A stretch of DNA of 64,000 nt from Streptomyces subrutilus. Lineage in GTDB: Bacteria; Actinomycetota; Actinomycetes; Streptomycetales; Streptomycetaceae. Below the pieces are notes generated by a model. It searched no databases. It worked only from the letters and a program-made list of their open reading frames with translations, and was not told the DNA's origin. Of this stretch, positions 15,995-24,561 are shown piece by piece. How positions within the stretch are numbered: position 1 is the stretch's first letter; each line of letters begins with the position of its first letter. The position numbers and the translations under genes are program-made. The stretch spans positions 1,178,001 through 1,242,000 of the forward strand of contig NZ_CP023701.1 of NCBI RefSeq assembly GCF_008704535.1. The letters are read 5' to 3'.

Positions 15995-16804
15995 TCAGCA
16001 CAGCGGGCGGGTCACGGCGGCGCCGCGGCGGAACACGGTCCAGGTACGGAACCCGATGTCCCCGAGCACCTTGGCCACCTCCGGGTACTGGTCGGCCACG
16101 CGCTCCGGGACGTGCGCGTCGGACCCGAAGGTGATCGGCACCCCGAAGTGGTGGGCCCGCTCCAGCAGGTCGAACTCGGGGTACCAGCCGCCGCACATCT
16201 TGGTGCCGCCGGAGGTGTTGACCTCCATCACCGCGCCGGAGTCCCGGATCGCGCGGAGCATCTCGTCGGCCGCGGCGGGCGCGGGGACGGCGCCCAGCGC
16301 CGGGTGGTTGCCCTTCAGCGCGTCCACGTGGCCCATGACGTGGAACAGGCCGGAGCGGGCGCATGCGGCGATCTCCCGGAAGTAGCGCGATTTGACCGCG
16401 CTCAGCTCGTCCTCCGCCACGCTCTCCCAGCGGGTGGTGTCGAAGATGTCCCGGCCCTCGAACATGTGGACCGAACCGATGACGTAGTCGAGCGGGTAGG
16501 CGCTCAGCGCCCTCGTGTACGGGTCGGTCCGCCCGTCGAGGAAGTCGGCCTCCGTGGAGACGAGGATCTCGATGCTGCCCGCGAACTCCTCCTTGAGGGC
16601 CAGGGCTTCCGCGATGTAGGAGGGGAAGCCGGACTTCGGCATCGCGACGCGCGGCAGCGCGTGGTCCTCCTCCTCCGCGAACATCGGCGTGTGGTCGGAG
16701 AGTCCGAGGACCCTGACGCCCCGGTCGAGCGCCGCGGTGACGTAGTCCCTCAGCGATCCCGTGGCGTGCCCGCAGCGCTGGTGGTGGGTGTGCAGATCGA
16801 TCAC
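15995..16804 (-). CDS. PHP-domain phosphatase (histidinol-phosphatase-like)
   Basis: A 269-residue PHP hydrolase. The N-terminal metal motif is HTHHQRCGHATG, then LGLSDHTPMF, GSVHMF, VMGHVDALK and the late GSDAHVP, together the ligands of a trinuclear metal site. Family members remove phosphate from histidinol phosphate or similar small esters. GTG start at 16804, 3 nt after the SDR 2 stop, so it closes the coupled run 19787 to 15995. Context suggests a pathway phosphatase rather than histidine biosynthesis. Confidence 0.84.
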   Translation of the reverse strand: MIDLHTHHQRCGHATGSLRDYVTAALDRGVRVLGLSDHTPMFAEEEDHALPRVAMPKSGFPSYIAEALALKEEFAGSIEILVSTEADFLDGRTDPYTRALSAYPLDYVIGSVHMFEGRDIFDTTRWESVAEDELSAVKSRYFREIAACARSGLFHVMGHVDALKGNHPALGAVPAPAAADEMLRAIRDSGAVMEVNTSGGTKMCGGWYPEFDLLERAHHFGVPITFGSDAHVPERVADQYPEVAKVLGDIGFRTWTVFRRGAAVTRPLC

Positions 16805-16807
16805 GGC

Positions 16808-17596
16808 TCACACCGCCAGGTATCCGCCGTCGACCGGCAGGTCGGTGCCGGTGATGAAGCCGGCCTCGGCGGAGAGCAGGAAGGCGATCGGCGCCGCGAT
16901 CTCCTCGGGATCGGCGAAGCGCCGCAGCAGGAACTTCCCCCCGTGTTCCGGGGCCGCCTCGGCCGTCGCCCGGTCGAGCCCGAGGGCCTCGCGGTGGTAG
17001 CGCTCGTTGTTGGCGTTCCACACGGTCCCCGGGCTCACCGAGTTGACCCGGACGCCCCGGGGGGCCAGTTCCTGGGCGGCGCAGCGGGTGAAGCCCAGCA
17101 CCGCCGACTTGCCGGTGTTGTAGGTCAGGTATCCGCTCTGCGCGATGTGCGCCGAGATGGACGCCATGTTGACGATCGCGGCCCCGGCCGCGTCCGGGGG
17201 CAGTGCGGCGACGAACTCCCGGGTGACCAGGGACAGGCCGACGATGGTGGGGGCGAGTGCGGCCTGCCAGTCCTGCGGGGTGGCGTCCAGGCCCTTGAAG
17301 ACGAAGCCCGCGGCGAGGTTCACCAGCAGGGTGGGGGCCGGCCAGCCGGCCGGGACGCCGGCGAAGGCCGCCCGGACCGCGTCCTCGTCGACCACGTCGC
17401 CCACCGCGAGGGCCACCTCGTGACCGTGCTCCCGCCAGTCCTTGACCGCCGAACGGCCGTGTTCGGCGCTCTTGTCGAGGACGAGGACCCGGCACCCTTC
17501 CGCGCACAGCCGCGCGACGACCGCCGCGCCGATGCCCTGGGCTCCGCCGGTCACGACCGCGGTGCGGCCCGCGAGCCCCCGTTCGAGCGTGTTCAT
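16808..17596 (-). CDS. Short-chain dehydrogenase/reductase 2
   Basis: A 262-residue classical SDR. It has GGAQGIG for NAD(P), NLAAG in place of NNAG, NMASISAH for the catalytic Ser and YNTGK for Tyr-x3-Lys. The tail ITGTDLPVDGGYLAV is typical of family members. Its ATG overlaps the stop of the NDPK-like gene (ATGA), so it is translationally coupled to it. It likely oxidises an alcohol on a cluster intermediate; a cyclitol phosphate is a reasonable candidate given the neighbouring inositol-phosphate synthase. Confidence 0.88.
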   Translation of the reverse strand: MNTLERGLAGRTAVVTGGAQGIGAAVVARLCAEGCRVLVLDKSAEHGRSAVKDWREHGHEVALAVGDVVDEDAVRAAFAGVPAGWPAPTLLVNLAAGFVFKGLDATPQDWQAALAPTIVGLSLVTREFVAALPPDAAGAAIVNMASISAHIAQSGYLTYNTGKSAVLGFTRCAAQELAPRGVRVNSVSPGTVWNANNERYHREALGLDRATAEAAPEHGGKFLLRRFADPEEIAAPIAFLLSAEAGFITGTDLPVDGGYLAV

Positions 17597-18600
17597 GTCG
17601 TCTCCAGCCCCTTTCCGGTGGCCCATGCGCGTACGTGGTCGAGCGCGTCCCCGCGGTGCAGCCCCTCGGTGGCGCCGTGCGGCGAGAACGTCTCGCCGGA
17701 GTCCTCGGTGAGGTTGCGGTCGTCGGCCAGCGCCGCCACGGCCGGCGCCGGTACGCCCCGCTCGGCCAGGCCGGCGCCGAAGGAGGTGCTCCCGATCCCC
17801 AGGCCGTCGGCCGCGGCGAAGTACCGCCAGACCTGGAACATGCCCTCCAGGTGCCCGGCCGACAGGTGGACGGTGTTGCGTCCCTCGGAGACGGTGGTGC
17901 CCCGGCTCGCGGCCAGGGCGCCCAGCGCGCCCCGCAGGGAGTCCGGGGCCGCGTGCGCCGGGTGCAGCGCGCCCAGGACCTCGGCGCGCAGGGCGTCGAT
18001 CTCGCGGTCGCCGTGGCACTCCAGGAGGCCGACGAACGCCCCGGCCCCGGTGTAGCCCTCGGCGAGGGCCGGCAGGAAGCCGTTCAGCACCACCGCCCGC
18101 CGGCCGCTCGGCCCGGTCACCGAGGCGTACGAGCCGGAGCCCAGCTTGTGGATGCCCGCGGCACGGCAGCGCGCGTCCAGCGCCTCCGGGGTGAGGCCCG
18201 CCTCCCGCGCCATCACCCCGTACGCCCCCAGGACCTCCTCGGTGCCCGTCCTCTCCCCCAGCGACCGCAGGGCCCGCAGGGCACCGGAGGTCAGGGTCGC
18301 GGGGCCGTCCGCGGCCAGCCGGTGCAGGCGCGGGTAGTGCAGGTAGAGGTGGCCGCCGCGCCCGAACTCCCGCGCCGGGACGACGGCCGCGCGGCGTACG
18401 TCCACCTCCGCTGCGCCGAGGACCCGTACCGCCTCGGCCAGCGCCTCGGGGGCCCCCGAGGCGGTCATGACCTCCGGTTTGACCAGTACCACGAAGTGGC
18501 TGCCGGCCGCGGGCGGGGCGGCCGGCGGCGGCCCGGTGTCGGTGCGGGGGTCCGCGGCGCGCGCCCGCGCGGCGAGGGCGCGCGCCTCCCGGACGCTCAC
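17593..18600 (-). CDS. Enlarged nucleoside-diphosphate-kinase-like protein
   Basis: A 335-residue protein whose two ends match NDP kinase. FVVLVKPEV (Lys41) resembles the first strand. Residues 187-262 carry the P-A-x-x-A-P-x-S-x-R-G segment and GRNTVHLSAGH, in which His245 aligns with the phospho-accepting His. Normal NDP kinases are about 140 residues. Here about 85-100 extra residues (roughly 100-185) split the fold, and a 70-residue C-terminal tail contains LTEDSGETFSPHG. The GTG overlaps the AdoMet synthetase stop by 4 nt. The role is not established: it may phosphorylate a non-nucleotide or act with the synthetase. Confidence 0.65.
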   Translation of the reverse strand: MSVREARALAARARAADPRTDTGPPPAAPPAAGSHFVVLVKPEVMTASGAPEALAEAVRVLGAAEVDVRRAAVVPAREFGRGGHLYLHYPRLHRLAADGPATLTSGALRALRSLGERTGTEEVLGAYGVMAREAGLTPEALDARCRAAGIHKLGSGSYASVTGPSGRRAVVLNGFLPALAEGYTGAGAFVGLLECHGDREIDALRAEVLGALHPAHAAPDSLRGALGALAASRGTTVSEGRNTVHLSAGHLEGMFQVWRYFAAADGLGIGSTSFGAGLAERGVPAPAVAALADDRNLTEDSGETFSPHGATEGLHRGDALDHVRAWATGKGLETT

Positions 18601-19787
18601 CACAGGGTGATGCCCTTCTCGATCAGCTCGACCGTCAGGTCGGCGGAGCTCGCGACGGTGGCCTCCACCAGGGCCCGCAGCGCCGGTTCGTCCGCGTCGG
18701 GGGTGGTCACGACGACCTCGTCGGGGTGCTCCAGCGGGGCTTCCTTGGAGGTGAAGATGTGCACCTGCGCCGGTCCGCCGAACTCCTCGTGGACCTGCCG
18801 GGCCAACCGTGCGGCCATCACGTTGTAGATCTTGCCGGTGTGGTCGAGCGGGTTCTTGCCGGCGGGGGCCTCGATGCTCATGGGACGCATGGGTGTGATC
18901 AGGCCGTTGACCCGGTTGCCCCGCCCGACCACGCCCACGTCGCCGGTGTCGGCCACGGACCCGAGGGCGGTGAGGTAGGGGCGGCCGTTGCGGTCGGTGG
19001 CGTTCATCAGGAGGCGGACGTCGTGGATGCCCAGCGAGGCGATGTACGCGTCCAGCTCGGCCCGCACGACGGCCTTGCGCGCCAGGTAGTGGTCCATCGA
19101 CTCGATGTGCGCCGCGAGGAAGGGCATGTTGACGACCAGGCTGAAGGCGTCCTGCCGCCTGCTGCCGAAGACCTTGACGTCCCAGCCCGAGTCCGGGTGG
19201 CGCCGCTTGAAGGCGGCGCCGTTGACGAGGTGCTCCAGTCCGAGCACCACGCTCTCCAGCCGGGACAGCGGGGCGTAGCCGTGGAGCAGGTTGGTGTCGT
19301 TGGACACCAGCCCCTGCGCGCGCAGGGGTACGAGGTCCCGCAGCGAGGCGGGCTGGTAGCGGGAGCGGCCGCGGCCCGAGCCCTGGTGGTCGACGACGCC
19401 GAGTTCGACGACGAGGTGGCGGGTGGCGTCGAAGCCGGTGGTGACCTCCGCCAGGACGTCGGCCGCCGCGCGGAAGACGAGCTCCTGGACGGGTATCTCG
19501 GCGGCCCCGACCCGGAAGGCGGCCTTGCCGAAGACCATCACCCGGTAGGGCGAGGTGAGTTCGCCCCGCCCGTAGTCGGTGTCCGCCCCGCCGCCGTAGA
19601 GGGTCACCTTGTCGAACCAGTGGTGGGCGACCCCGCCGAACTCCTTGAGGCAGTGGAGGGAGTAGTAGCGCGACATGCGCTCCGCGATGGCGTCGCACAT
19701 GGTGTCCGGGTGTCCCACTCCCTTGCGCTCGACCAGCTCGTAGGGCAGGTCCTCGACCGATCGGGAGTCCCGTTGTATGGACAGCAT
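18597..19787 (-). CDS. Archaeal-type S-adenosylmethionine synthetase
   Basis: A 396-residue AdoMet synthetase of the archaeal family (AdoMet_Synthase), not the bacterial MetK family. Diagnostic segments are VERKGVGHPDTMCDAIAE, VVELGVVDHQGSGRGR, VGRGNRVNGLITPMRPMS and EAPAGKNPLDHTGKIYN, covering ATP/methionine binding and the flexible loop. It makes AdoMet from methionine and ATP. Streptomyces already have a housekeeping bacterial MetK, so a second copy of this type inside a biosynthetic block suggests heavy or specialised AdoMet demand. Overlaps the NDPK-like gene and lies 35 nt below the inositol-phosphate synthase. Confidence 0.9.
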   Translation of the reverse strand: MLSIQRDSRSVEDLPYELVERKGVGHPDTMCDAIAERMSRYYSLHCLKEFGGVAHHWFDKVTLYGGGADTDYGRGELTSPYRVMVFGKAAFRVGAAEIPVQELVFRAAADVLAEVTTGFDATRHLVVELGVVDHQGSGRGRSRYQPASLRDLVPLRAQGLVSNDTNLLHGYAPLSRLESVVLGLEHLVNGAAFKRRHPDSGWDVKVFGSRRQDAFSLVVNMPFLAAHIESMDHYLARKAVVRAELDAYIASLGIHDVRLLMNATDRNGRPYLTALGSVADTGDVGVVGRGNRVNGLITPMRPMSIEAPAGKNPLDHTGKIYNVMAARLARQVHEEFGGPAQVHIFTSKEAPLEHPDEVVVTTPDADEPALRALVEATVASSADLTVELIEKGITLW

Positions 19788-19822
19788 TGACCGTCTCTCT
19801 GTTCGGTGGCCGGGGGGCTGGC

Positions 19823-20890
19823 TCAGGAGGCGAAGTCCAGGAACGCGGCCCTGGCCTCGGATTCGGGCAGACCGTGCGGCGGGCTCTTGAAGAGCAGCGG
19901 GGAGGGGGCGTCCACCGCGCCGGACAGGCCCCGGTCGGTGGCGGTCTTCGCGGCGCGCACGGCGTTGGCGATGACGCCGGCGGCGTTCGGGCTGTCCTCC
20001 ACCGTGAGTTTGATGTCGATGCTCACTTGGGAGCCGAGCACCGACTTCGCCGTGACGTTGGCGAAGCACAGCTTGGTGTCGGCGAGGTGCCCGATGAACC
20101 CGGAGGGGCCCGCGACCCCGTCCACGTCGCTCATGCCGGCCGCGCGCAGCGCGTTGGCCTTCGAGGTGAACTTGGAGGCGGAGCGGCCGGCGTCGGCGAG
20201 GTTCAGGAAGTCGGTGTTCCCGCCGACGTTGAGCTGGTAGGTGCTCTGCAGCTCCAGCCCTCGGCTGAGGAGCAGTTCGATGAGGGCGGTGTGCAGGCAG
20301 GTGGCCCCGAGATGGCTGCGCAGGTCGTCGCCGAGCAGGACCACCCCCGCCTCCGCGAACCTGCGGCTGACGCTCGCGTCCCGGGCCAGCTCCTCCGGAG
20401 TGCAGTTGACGACGGCGGTCCCGGCGGTGAGCGCGGCCTGCGCGAACATCCGGATGGCCCGGGAGGCCCCCGTGGGCAGGGCGATGACCAGGACGTCGAC
20501 CTCGTGCTCGACGAGGGCCTTGGCCACGTGCTCCGGGGTGGCGTCCCGTGCGGCGGCGGCGGGCCGCACCACGGACGCGAGCGGGCCCACCAGGCCGTCC
20601 AGCACGGGCGCCGGGAGCACCGGGGCGTCGCGGTCGGCGCCGAGGTCGGTGAAGCCGGTGGCGGAGATGACGGGGGCGGTGAACGCCTCCGCCAGGGGCA
20701 GTCCGACCTTCGCCTCGTCCACGTCGAACGCGGCGACGATCCGGACGTCCGCGAGGCGGTAGCCGCCGAGGGTGTGGCACATCAGGCCCGGCAGCCTGGT
20801 GTCCGGGGCGGCCTGGGCCAAGGCGACGAACTGGGCGAAGCTCCACGCGCAGTTGCCTGCGCCGGCGAGCGCGACACGGATGTTCTTCAT
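19823..20890 (-). CDS. ino1: myo-Inositol-1-phosphate synthase
   Basis: A 355-residue synthase with the NAD loop VALAGAGNCAWS, the inositol-synthase core QLNVGGNTDFLNL and KFTSKA (catalytic lysines), and VEDSPNAAGVIANAVRAAK. It isomerises glucose 6-phosphate to an inositol phosphate with bound NAD. It differs clearly from the housekeeping actinobacterial enzyme I know (GVGNCAASLVQG and so on), so it is probably a dedicated cluster copy. The ATG is at 20890. It heads a run with the AdoMet synthetase, NDPK-like, SDR and PHP genes, suggesting a cyclitol precursor. Confidence 0.87.
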   Translation of the reverse strand: MKNIRVALAGAGNCAWSFAQFVALAQAAPDTRLPGLMCHTLGGYRLADVRIVAAFDVDEAKVGLPLAEAFTAPVISATGFTDLGADRDAPVLPAPVLDGLVGPLASVVRPAAAARDATPEHVAKALVEHEVDVLVIALPTGASRAIRMFAQAALTAGTAVVNCTPEELARDASVSRRFAEAGVVLLGDDLRSHLGATCLHTALIELLLSRGLELQSTYQLNVGGNTDFLNLADAGRSASKFTSKANALRAAGMSDVDGVAGPSGFIGHLADTKLCFANVTAKSVLGSQVSIDIKLTVEDSPNAAGVIANAVRAAKTATDRGLSGAVDAPSPLLFKSPPHGLPESEARAAFLDFAS

Positions 20891-20993
20891 GGCGGTTGTT
20901 CCTTCCTGGGCGGACGGCGGCACTCCGGACCCGGCGGATCGGCTCGTACCTTCGGACGTGCCCCCGCGGCGCCGGGACCGCGGTGCGTACCGG

Positions 20994-22010
20994 TCAGGTC
21001 CGCCACGGCCGGGGGACCCGGCGGGCGGCGCTCGCATGGGTCTCGGCCCAGCGGCGTATCGATCGGTGGAGCACCAGGGCCGTGTCGGGCACCCGGTGCG
21101 TGACCTCGAACGGTTCCGTGACCGACAGGTAGCCCTGGTAGGCGCGGAACGCGGTGACCCGGAGCAGTTGCGCCCGGTCCAGGTGCTGCTCGGCGAAGGG
21201 CAGGTAGAAGCGGTTCCACTGCTCGGGCGTCATGGAGGGGAGCCGGTCCAGCGGGGGGACCCCGTGCGCGGCCCGCCAGGTGTTGAGGGCGGCCCGGACC
21301 GTCTCGAAGGCCTCGGCCACCGGCTGGGCGCGGTCGCCGCGCCCGAGGACCGACAGCCGGGTGGCCGCCGGGGCGCCCGCGGCGAGGAGCCGGGTGACGT
21401 GCTGGGCCACGTCGTCGGTGCTGACGATGTCCAGCAGTGCCTTCTCCTCGGCCACCATCGCCGGGACCGCGCCGCTGCACAGCGACGTGGGCAGCCAGAA
21501 GAACCCGCTGTAGCGGTCCAGCAGGCCGTCGGTGCGCGCTCCCATCACCACGGGGAACCGCACGATGTCGGCGCGCGCGCTCTCGGCGTGCACCAGCCGT
21601 TCCGTCGCCGCCTTGGACCACTCGTACGAGTTGCGGTAGGCGTCCGGGGAGGGCGAGGTGACGTCCCCGGCCAGGCCGGTGGCGTAGGAGGACGAGAGGT
21701 GCACGAGGTGGGTCTCGGGGGTGGTCAGGCGCAGCACCGCCCGCAGCGGGTCGACGTTGGCCCGTTCGGCCTCCTCGAAGGGCAGGTTCCAGCGGGTGTC
21801 GGCGGCGCAGTGCACCACGGTGTCCCACGGGCCGCGCAGCGCCGGGGGCGGCTCCTCGCGTCCGACCTGCCAGACGTGCTGCCGGGGGCCCGTCCCCCCT
21901 CGGCGGCTGACGCCGTGGGGCCGGTGTCCCGCCGCGTCGAGCGCGCGCATCACGGCGCCGCCGACGGCGCCGGTGGCACCGGTCACGAGGATGCGCACGG
22001 AGCCGCTCAC
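20994..22010 (-). CDS. NAD-dependent epimerase / thioester-reductase-like SDR
   Basis: A 338-residue extended SDR. It has TGATGAVGG near the N-terminus, HLSSSYA, and SYEWSK for the Tyr-x3-Lys pair. The overall pattern resembles the male-sterility/thioester-reductase branch (PF07993), but no carrier-protein domain is attached. The GTG at 22010 overlaps the SRPBCC stop (GTGA). It may epimerise or reduce a small substrate. No partner NRPS or acyl carrier is visible. Confidence 0.78.
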   Translation of the reverse strand: MSGSVRILVTGATGAVGGAVMRALDAAGHRPHGVSRRGGTGPRQHVWQVGREEPPPALRGPWDTVVHCAADTRWNLPFEEAERANVDPLRAVLRLTTPETHLVHLSSSYATGLAGDVTSPSPDAYRNSYEWSKAATERLVHAESARADIVRFPVVMGARTDGLLDRYSGFFWLPTSLCSGAVPAMVAEEKALLDIVSTDDVAQHVTRLLAAGAPAATRLSVLGRGDRAQPVAEAFETVRAALNTWRAAHGVPPLDRLPSMTPEQWNRFYLPFAEQHLDRAQLLRVTAFRAYQGYLSVTEPFEVTHRVPDTALVLHRSIRRWAETHASAARRVPRPWRT

Positions 22011-22450
22011 GCGACCGTGATCCGCCGCTCGATGGCGCGGAGCATGTGCTCGGAGTTCTCGCGCAGGGCCTTCGCGGCGACCGGGTTCAGCATGTCGGCC
22101 AGCAGGGGTATGCCGATCTCGAAGTCGACCGAGAAGACGACGACCGAGGTGCCGTCGCCCTGGTCGTCGACGCGCCAGTAGCCGGTGAACTCGTCGAGGT
22201 CGCCGGAGACCTGGGTGAACGTCATGACGCGGCCGGCCTCGTCGAGCACGTCCTCCTCCACCCATTCGAGTACGGAGCCCTTCAGCAGCACGGACCACTC
22301 GCTGGTGCGGGTGCCGTCCTCCGCCTCGCCGAGCACGGTCACCGCTTCGACGTTCTCCATGTAGTCGGCGTAGTCCTCCAGCCGGGTGACGGCGCGCCAG
22401 GCGTCCGCCGCCGGGGCCTTGATGGGCAGGTTGACCTCGACGTGGGGCAT
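22007..22450 (-). CDS. SRPBCC / START-like cyclase-coenzyme Q-binding-family protein
   Basis: A 147-residue helix-grip domain typical of the polyketide cyclase/SRPBCC superfamily: VEVNLPIKAPAADAWRAVT at the start, a conserved hydrophobic SGDLDEFTGYWRV core and a C-terminal helix with LRENSEHMLRAIE. Such proteins bind hydrophobic ligands and some catalyse cyclisation, but no PKS is present. The ATG is at 22450, with translational coupling to the downstream epimerase. The ligand is unknown. Confidence 0.75.
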   Translation of the reverse strand: MPHVEVNLPIKAPAADAWRAVTRLEDYADYMENVEAVTVLGEAEDGTRTSEWSVLLKGSVLEWVEEDVLDEAGRVMTFTQVSGDLDEFTGYWRVDDQGDGTSVVVFSVDFEIGIPLLADMLNPVAAKALRENSEHMLRAIERRITVA

Positions 22451-22486
22451 GGCTGTGTGTCTCCTTCGGGCAGGGGGCCGGGCGGC

Positions 22487-23656
22487 TCAGCCGGCCGGGT
22501 CGAAGCTGATCTCACGTCCCGTACAGAAGGCGCCGACCACCTCGTCGCACGTCAGCAGGGACGGCGGGTGGTGGTGGACGGCGAGCGAGTCGACGAGGAG
22601 GGAGGCGGCCGCCTGCCCCCGTCCGTAGAGGCGGCTGCCGATGACGGGGGTCACGGCGGCGAGCACGCGGTCGCGGGTGTCGCTGAGCGAGGCCCGCAGG
22701 CCGACCGCGGCGGCCATTGCGGCCCGTCCCGCGACCGCTCCGGACCCGACGTCGGCGGCGAGCTGGCGGCAGGCTCCGCCGAGGGTGAGCAGTTCCCGGG
22801 TGGCGCGGCCGAGCAGGGCCGTCCTCGGGCCGTGCGTCTGCGCGCGGATCACCTGGCGGTAGGCGACGTCCAGCAGCCCGCTGAGGACGCCGTGGTAGGT
22901 GGCGCTCAGCAGGACCGCGAACCACACCATGCCGGAGATCACGTTGTCGTCGATGACGTCGGCGGGGCCCCGGTGGAAGACGAGCCGGTCGTCCAGGTCC
23001 ACGTCGCGCAGGACCAGTCCCGCCGTGTCCGAGTCGGTCATGCCCAGCGAGGACCACTCCCCCTCGACCGTGAGCCCCGGTGACGAGCGGGGGCACAGGG
23101 CCAGGATCGTGTCGTCGGTTCCGGTGACCCGGGCCGTCAGGCACACCAGGGTGGCCGTGGTGGCGAGGGAGCAGGGGAACTTCGTGCCCGAGACCCGGTA
23201 CCCCTTGGCGGTGGGGACCGCCTCGGAGCGGCTGCTCATGAAGTTGGGGCTGCCGCCGGGCTCGGCGAACGCGGACGCGACCAGGGACCCGGTCCGGGCT
23301 ATCCCCTCCAGCAGCATCCAGCTGGAGTCCCGGTGGCGCTGCCAGTAGTCGGCCATCAGGCCGACGGTGAAGGCGTGCATGTTGAGCGCGATCGCGGCCG
23401 ACGGATCGACCATGCCCAACGCGCGTTGTGCGGCGGCGACCTCGACGAGGCTCGCGCCCCCGCCGCCGAACTCCCGCGGGATCGGCAGGCCCGCGTAGCC
23501 GCTCGCGGTGAGGTCACGGATGCGGTCGGCGCCCGAGGCGCCCTCGCGGGGCGGCGCGGGCGTCCAGGCCGTGCTCCAGCCGGCGTTGAGCAGGGCCAGG
23601 TGGGGGGCCCCGGCGCGGCCGGAGCGGTCCGTCGCGTCCGCGGCGGCATGGGTCAT
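22487..23656 (-). CDS. Acyl-CoA-dehydrogenase-like flavoprotein
   Basis: A 389-residue protein of the acyl-CoA dehydrogenase fold. The N-terminal helical domain contains GYAGLPIPREFGGGGAS; the middle domain has FAEPGGSPN and SGTKFPCS (FAD-contacting motifs in the family); and a C-terminal helical domain follows. It likely uses FAD to oxidise or, in related monooxygenase branches, to hydroxylate a substrate. The ATG at 23656 follows GGAGAGG. A strong near-palindrome 25-50 nt upstream (23681-23706) suggests a specific regulator. First gene of the run to the epimerase. Confidence 0.82.
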   Translation of the reverse strand: MTHAAADATDRSGRAGAPHLALLNAGWSTAWTPAPPREGASGADRIRDLTASGYAGLPIPREFGGGGASLVEVAAAQRALGMVDPSAAIALNMHAFTVGLMADYWQRHRDSSWMLLEGIARTGSLVASAFAEPGGSPNFMSSRSEAVPTAKGYRVSGTKFPCSLATTATLVCLTARVTGTDDTILALCPRSSPGLTVEGEWSSLGMTDSDTAGLVLRDVDLDDRLVFHRGPADVIDDNVISGMVWFAVLLSATYHGVLSGLLDVAYRQVIRAQTHGPRTALLGRATRELLTLGGACRQLAADVGSGAVAGRAAMAAAVGLRASLSDTRDRVLAAVTPVIGSRLYGRGQAAASLLVDSLAVHHHPPSLLTCDEVVGAFCTGREISFDPAG

Positions 23657-23680
23657 GCCTCTCCCCTCGGGTTTTCGGTT

Positions 23681-23706
23681 CCGTACGGACCGTCGGTCGG
23701 TACGGG
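23681..23706. promoter_or_regulatory. 26-bp near-palindrome upstream of the acyl-CoA dehydrogenase gene
   Basis: CCGTACGGACC...GGTCGGTACGGG, with two mismatched positions in 13-nt half-sites, lies 25-50 nt upstream of the ATG. The shape is that of TetR-family operators in actinobacteria. The regulator is not in the immediate neighbourhood (the IclR gene at 30816 is a candidate). Promoter hexamers are not obvious. Confidence 0.5.
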
Positions 23707-23804
23707 ATGAACACAAGCAGACGGCGGCGGTCTTATCAGCAAGTGTTTCTTTGTGCGGAACACGAATCGGCGCGGGTGTTCCGGGCGGCTGTCGGCAGAA
23801 TCGT

Positions 23805-24461
23805 TTACCGGAGTTCCAGGAGGGCGAGGAGCCGGGCGGGATCGGGGCGCGCGGGATTCACGCGCACGGTCTCCCAGCCGAGCGCGCGCGCCGGCTCGAT
23901 ATCGAGTTCGGCGGAATCCCCGACCATCACGCGCCGGTCGAACGCGCCCTCTGCGATGAGCCGGAATGCGCGGGGATCCGGCTTCTTCGGACCGCCGTCC
24001 GCCGTGAACAGGGCCCGCTCGTACACCCCGGGCACGTGCAGGCCGTCCAGGAGCCTGCGCATGAGGGGGCCCGGCAGGTAGCAGTTGGACATGAGGCGGA
24101 CGGTGTGCCCGGCCGCGGCGATCCGGGTCATGGCGTCGGCCACGGGCGCGCACAGGGTGTACTGGGCGGGGTCGGCGCACCCGAACGCCCGCCACAGCGC
24201 CTCCTCCAGATCGGCTCGCTCCCGGCGTTCGCCCTGCTCCCGCAGGGCTGCCTCCAGCAGGTCGAGGGTCGGCGGCTGGAGCGCGGACGGGTCGGCCATC
24301 GCGGTGAGGAGGGCGTCGAAGACGCTCCGCACGACCTCGCCGGCCCGCCGCTGGTCCAGGGCGAGCACGTCGGCGAGGCAGGCGGTGAAGTGCTCCGCTC
24401 CCGGGAGCGGACGGGACAGGACGAGGGTGTCGAAACAGTCGAAGACCACGACGGCGGGCAT
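23805..24461 (-). CDS. HAD-superfamily hydrolase
   Basis: A 218-residue haloacid-dehalogenase-fold phosphatase. Motif I is FDCFDTL (nucleophile and general-acid Asp pair), then MSNCYLP (motif II), KKPD (Lys) and VMVGDSAELD (metal Asp). It resembles small-molecule phosphatases with a helical cap. The ATG is at 24461. It is between the dehydrogenase run and the ABC group on the minus strand, separated from the latter by 100 nt. It may remove a phosphate from a cluster intermediate or detoxify one. Confidence 0.85.
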   Translation of the reverse strand: MPAVVVFDCFDTLVLSRPLPGAEHFTACLADVLALDQRRAGEVVRSVFDALLTAMADPSALQPPTLDLLEAALREQGERRERADLEEALWRAFGCADPAQYTLCAPVADAMTRIAAAGHTVRLMSNCYLPGPLMRRLLDGLHVPGVYERALFTADGGPKKPDPRAFRLIAEGAFDRRVMVGDSAELDIEPARALGWETVRVNPARPDPARLLALLELR

Positions 24462-24561
24462 GGCGTCCCTCTCGGATGTCGCGCGGGGGCGGCTTCTTCG
24501 GTGGCGGGTTCGGGAGGCGGGGGACGGCGGGTTTCGCGACCGGGGCCGCGCGTGCGCGGCG

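Noticed and set aside
14801-18055. A 1084-residue plus-strand reading frame
   Set aside because: Antisense to HprK-like 2, PHP, SDR 2 and NDPK-like genes; low complexity and no family signal.
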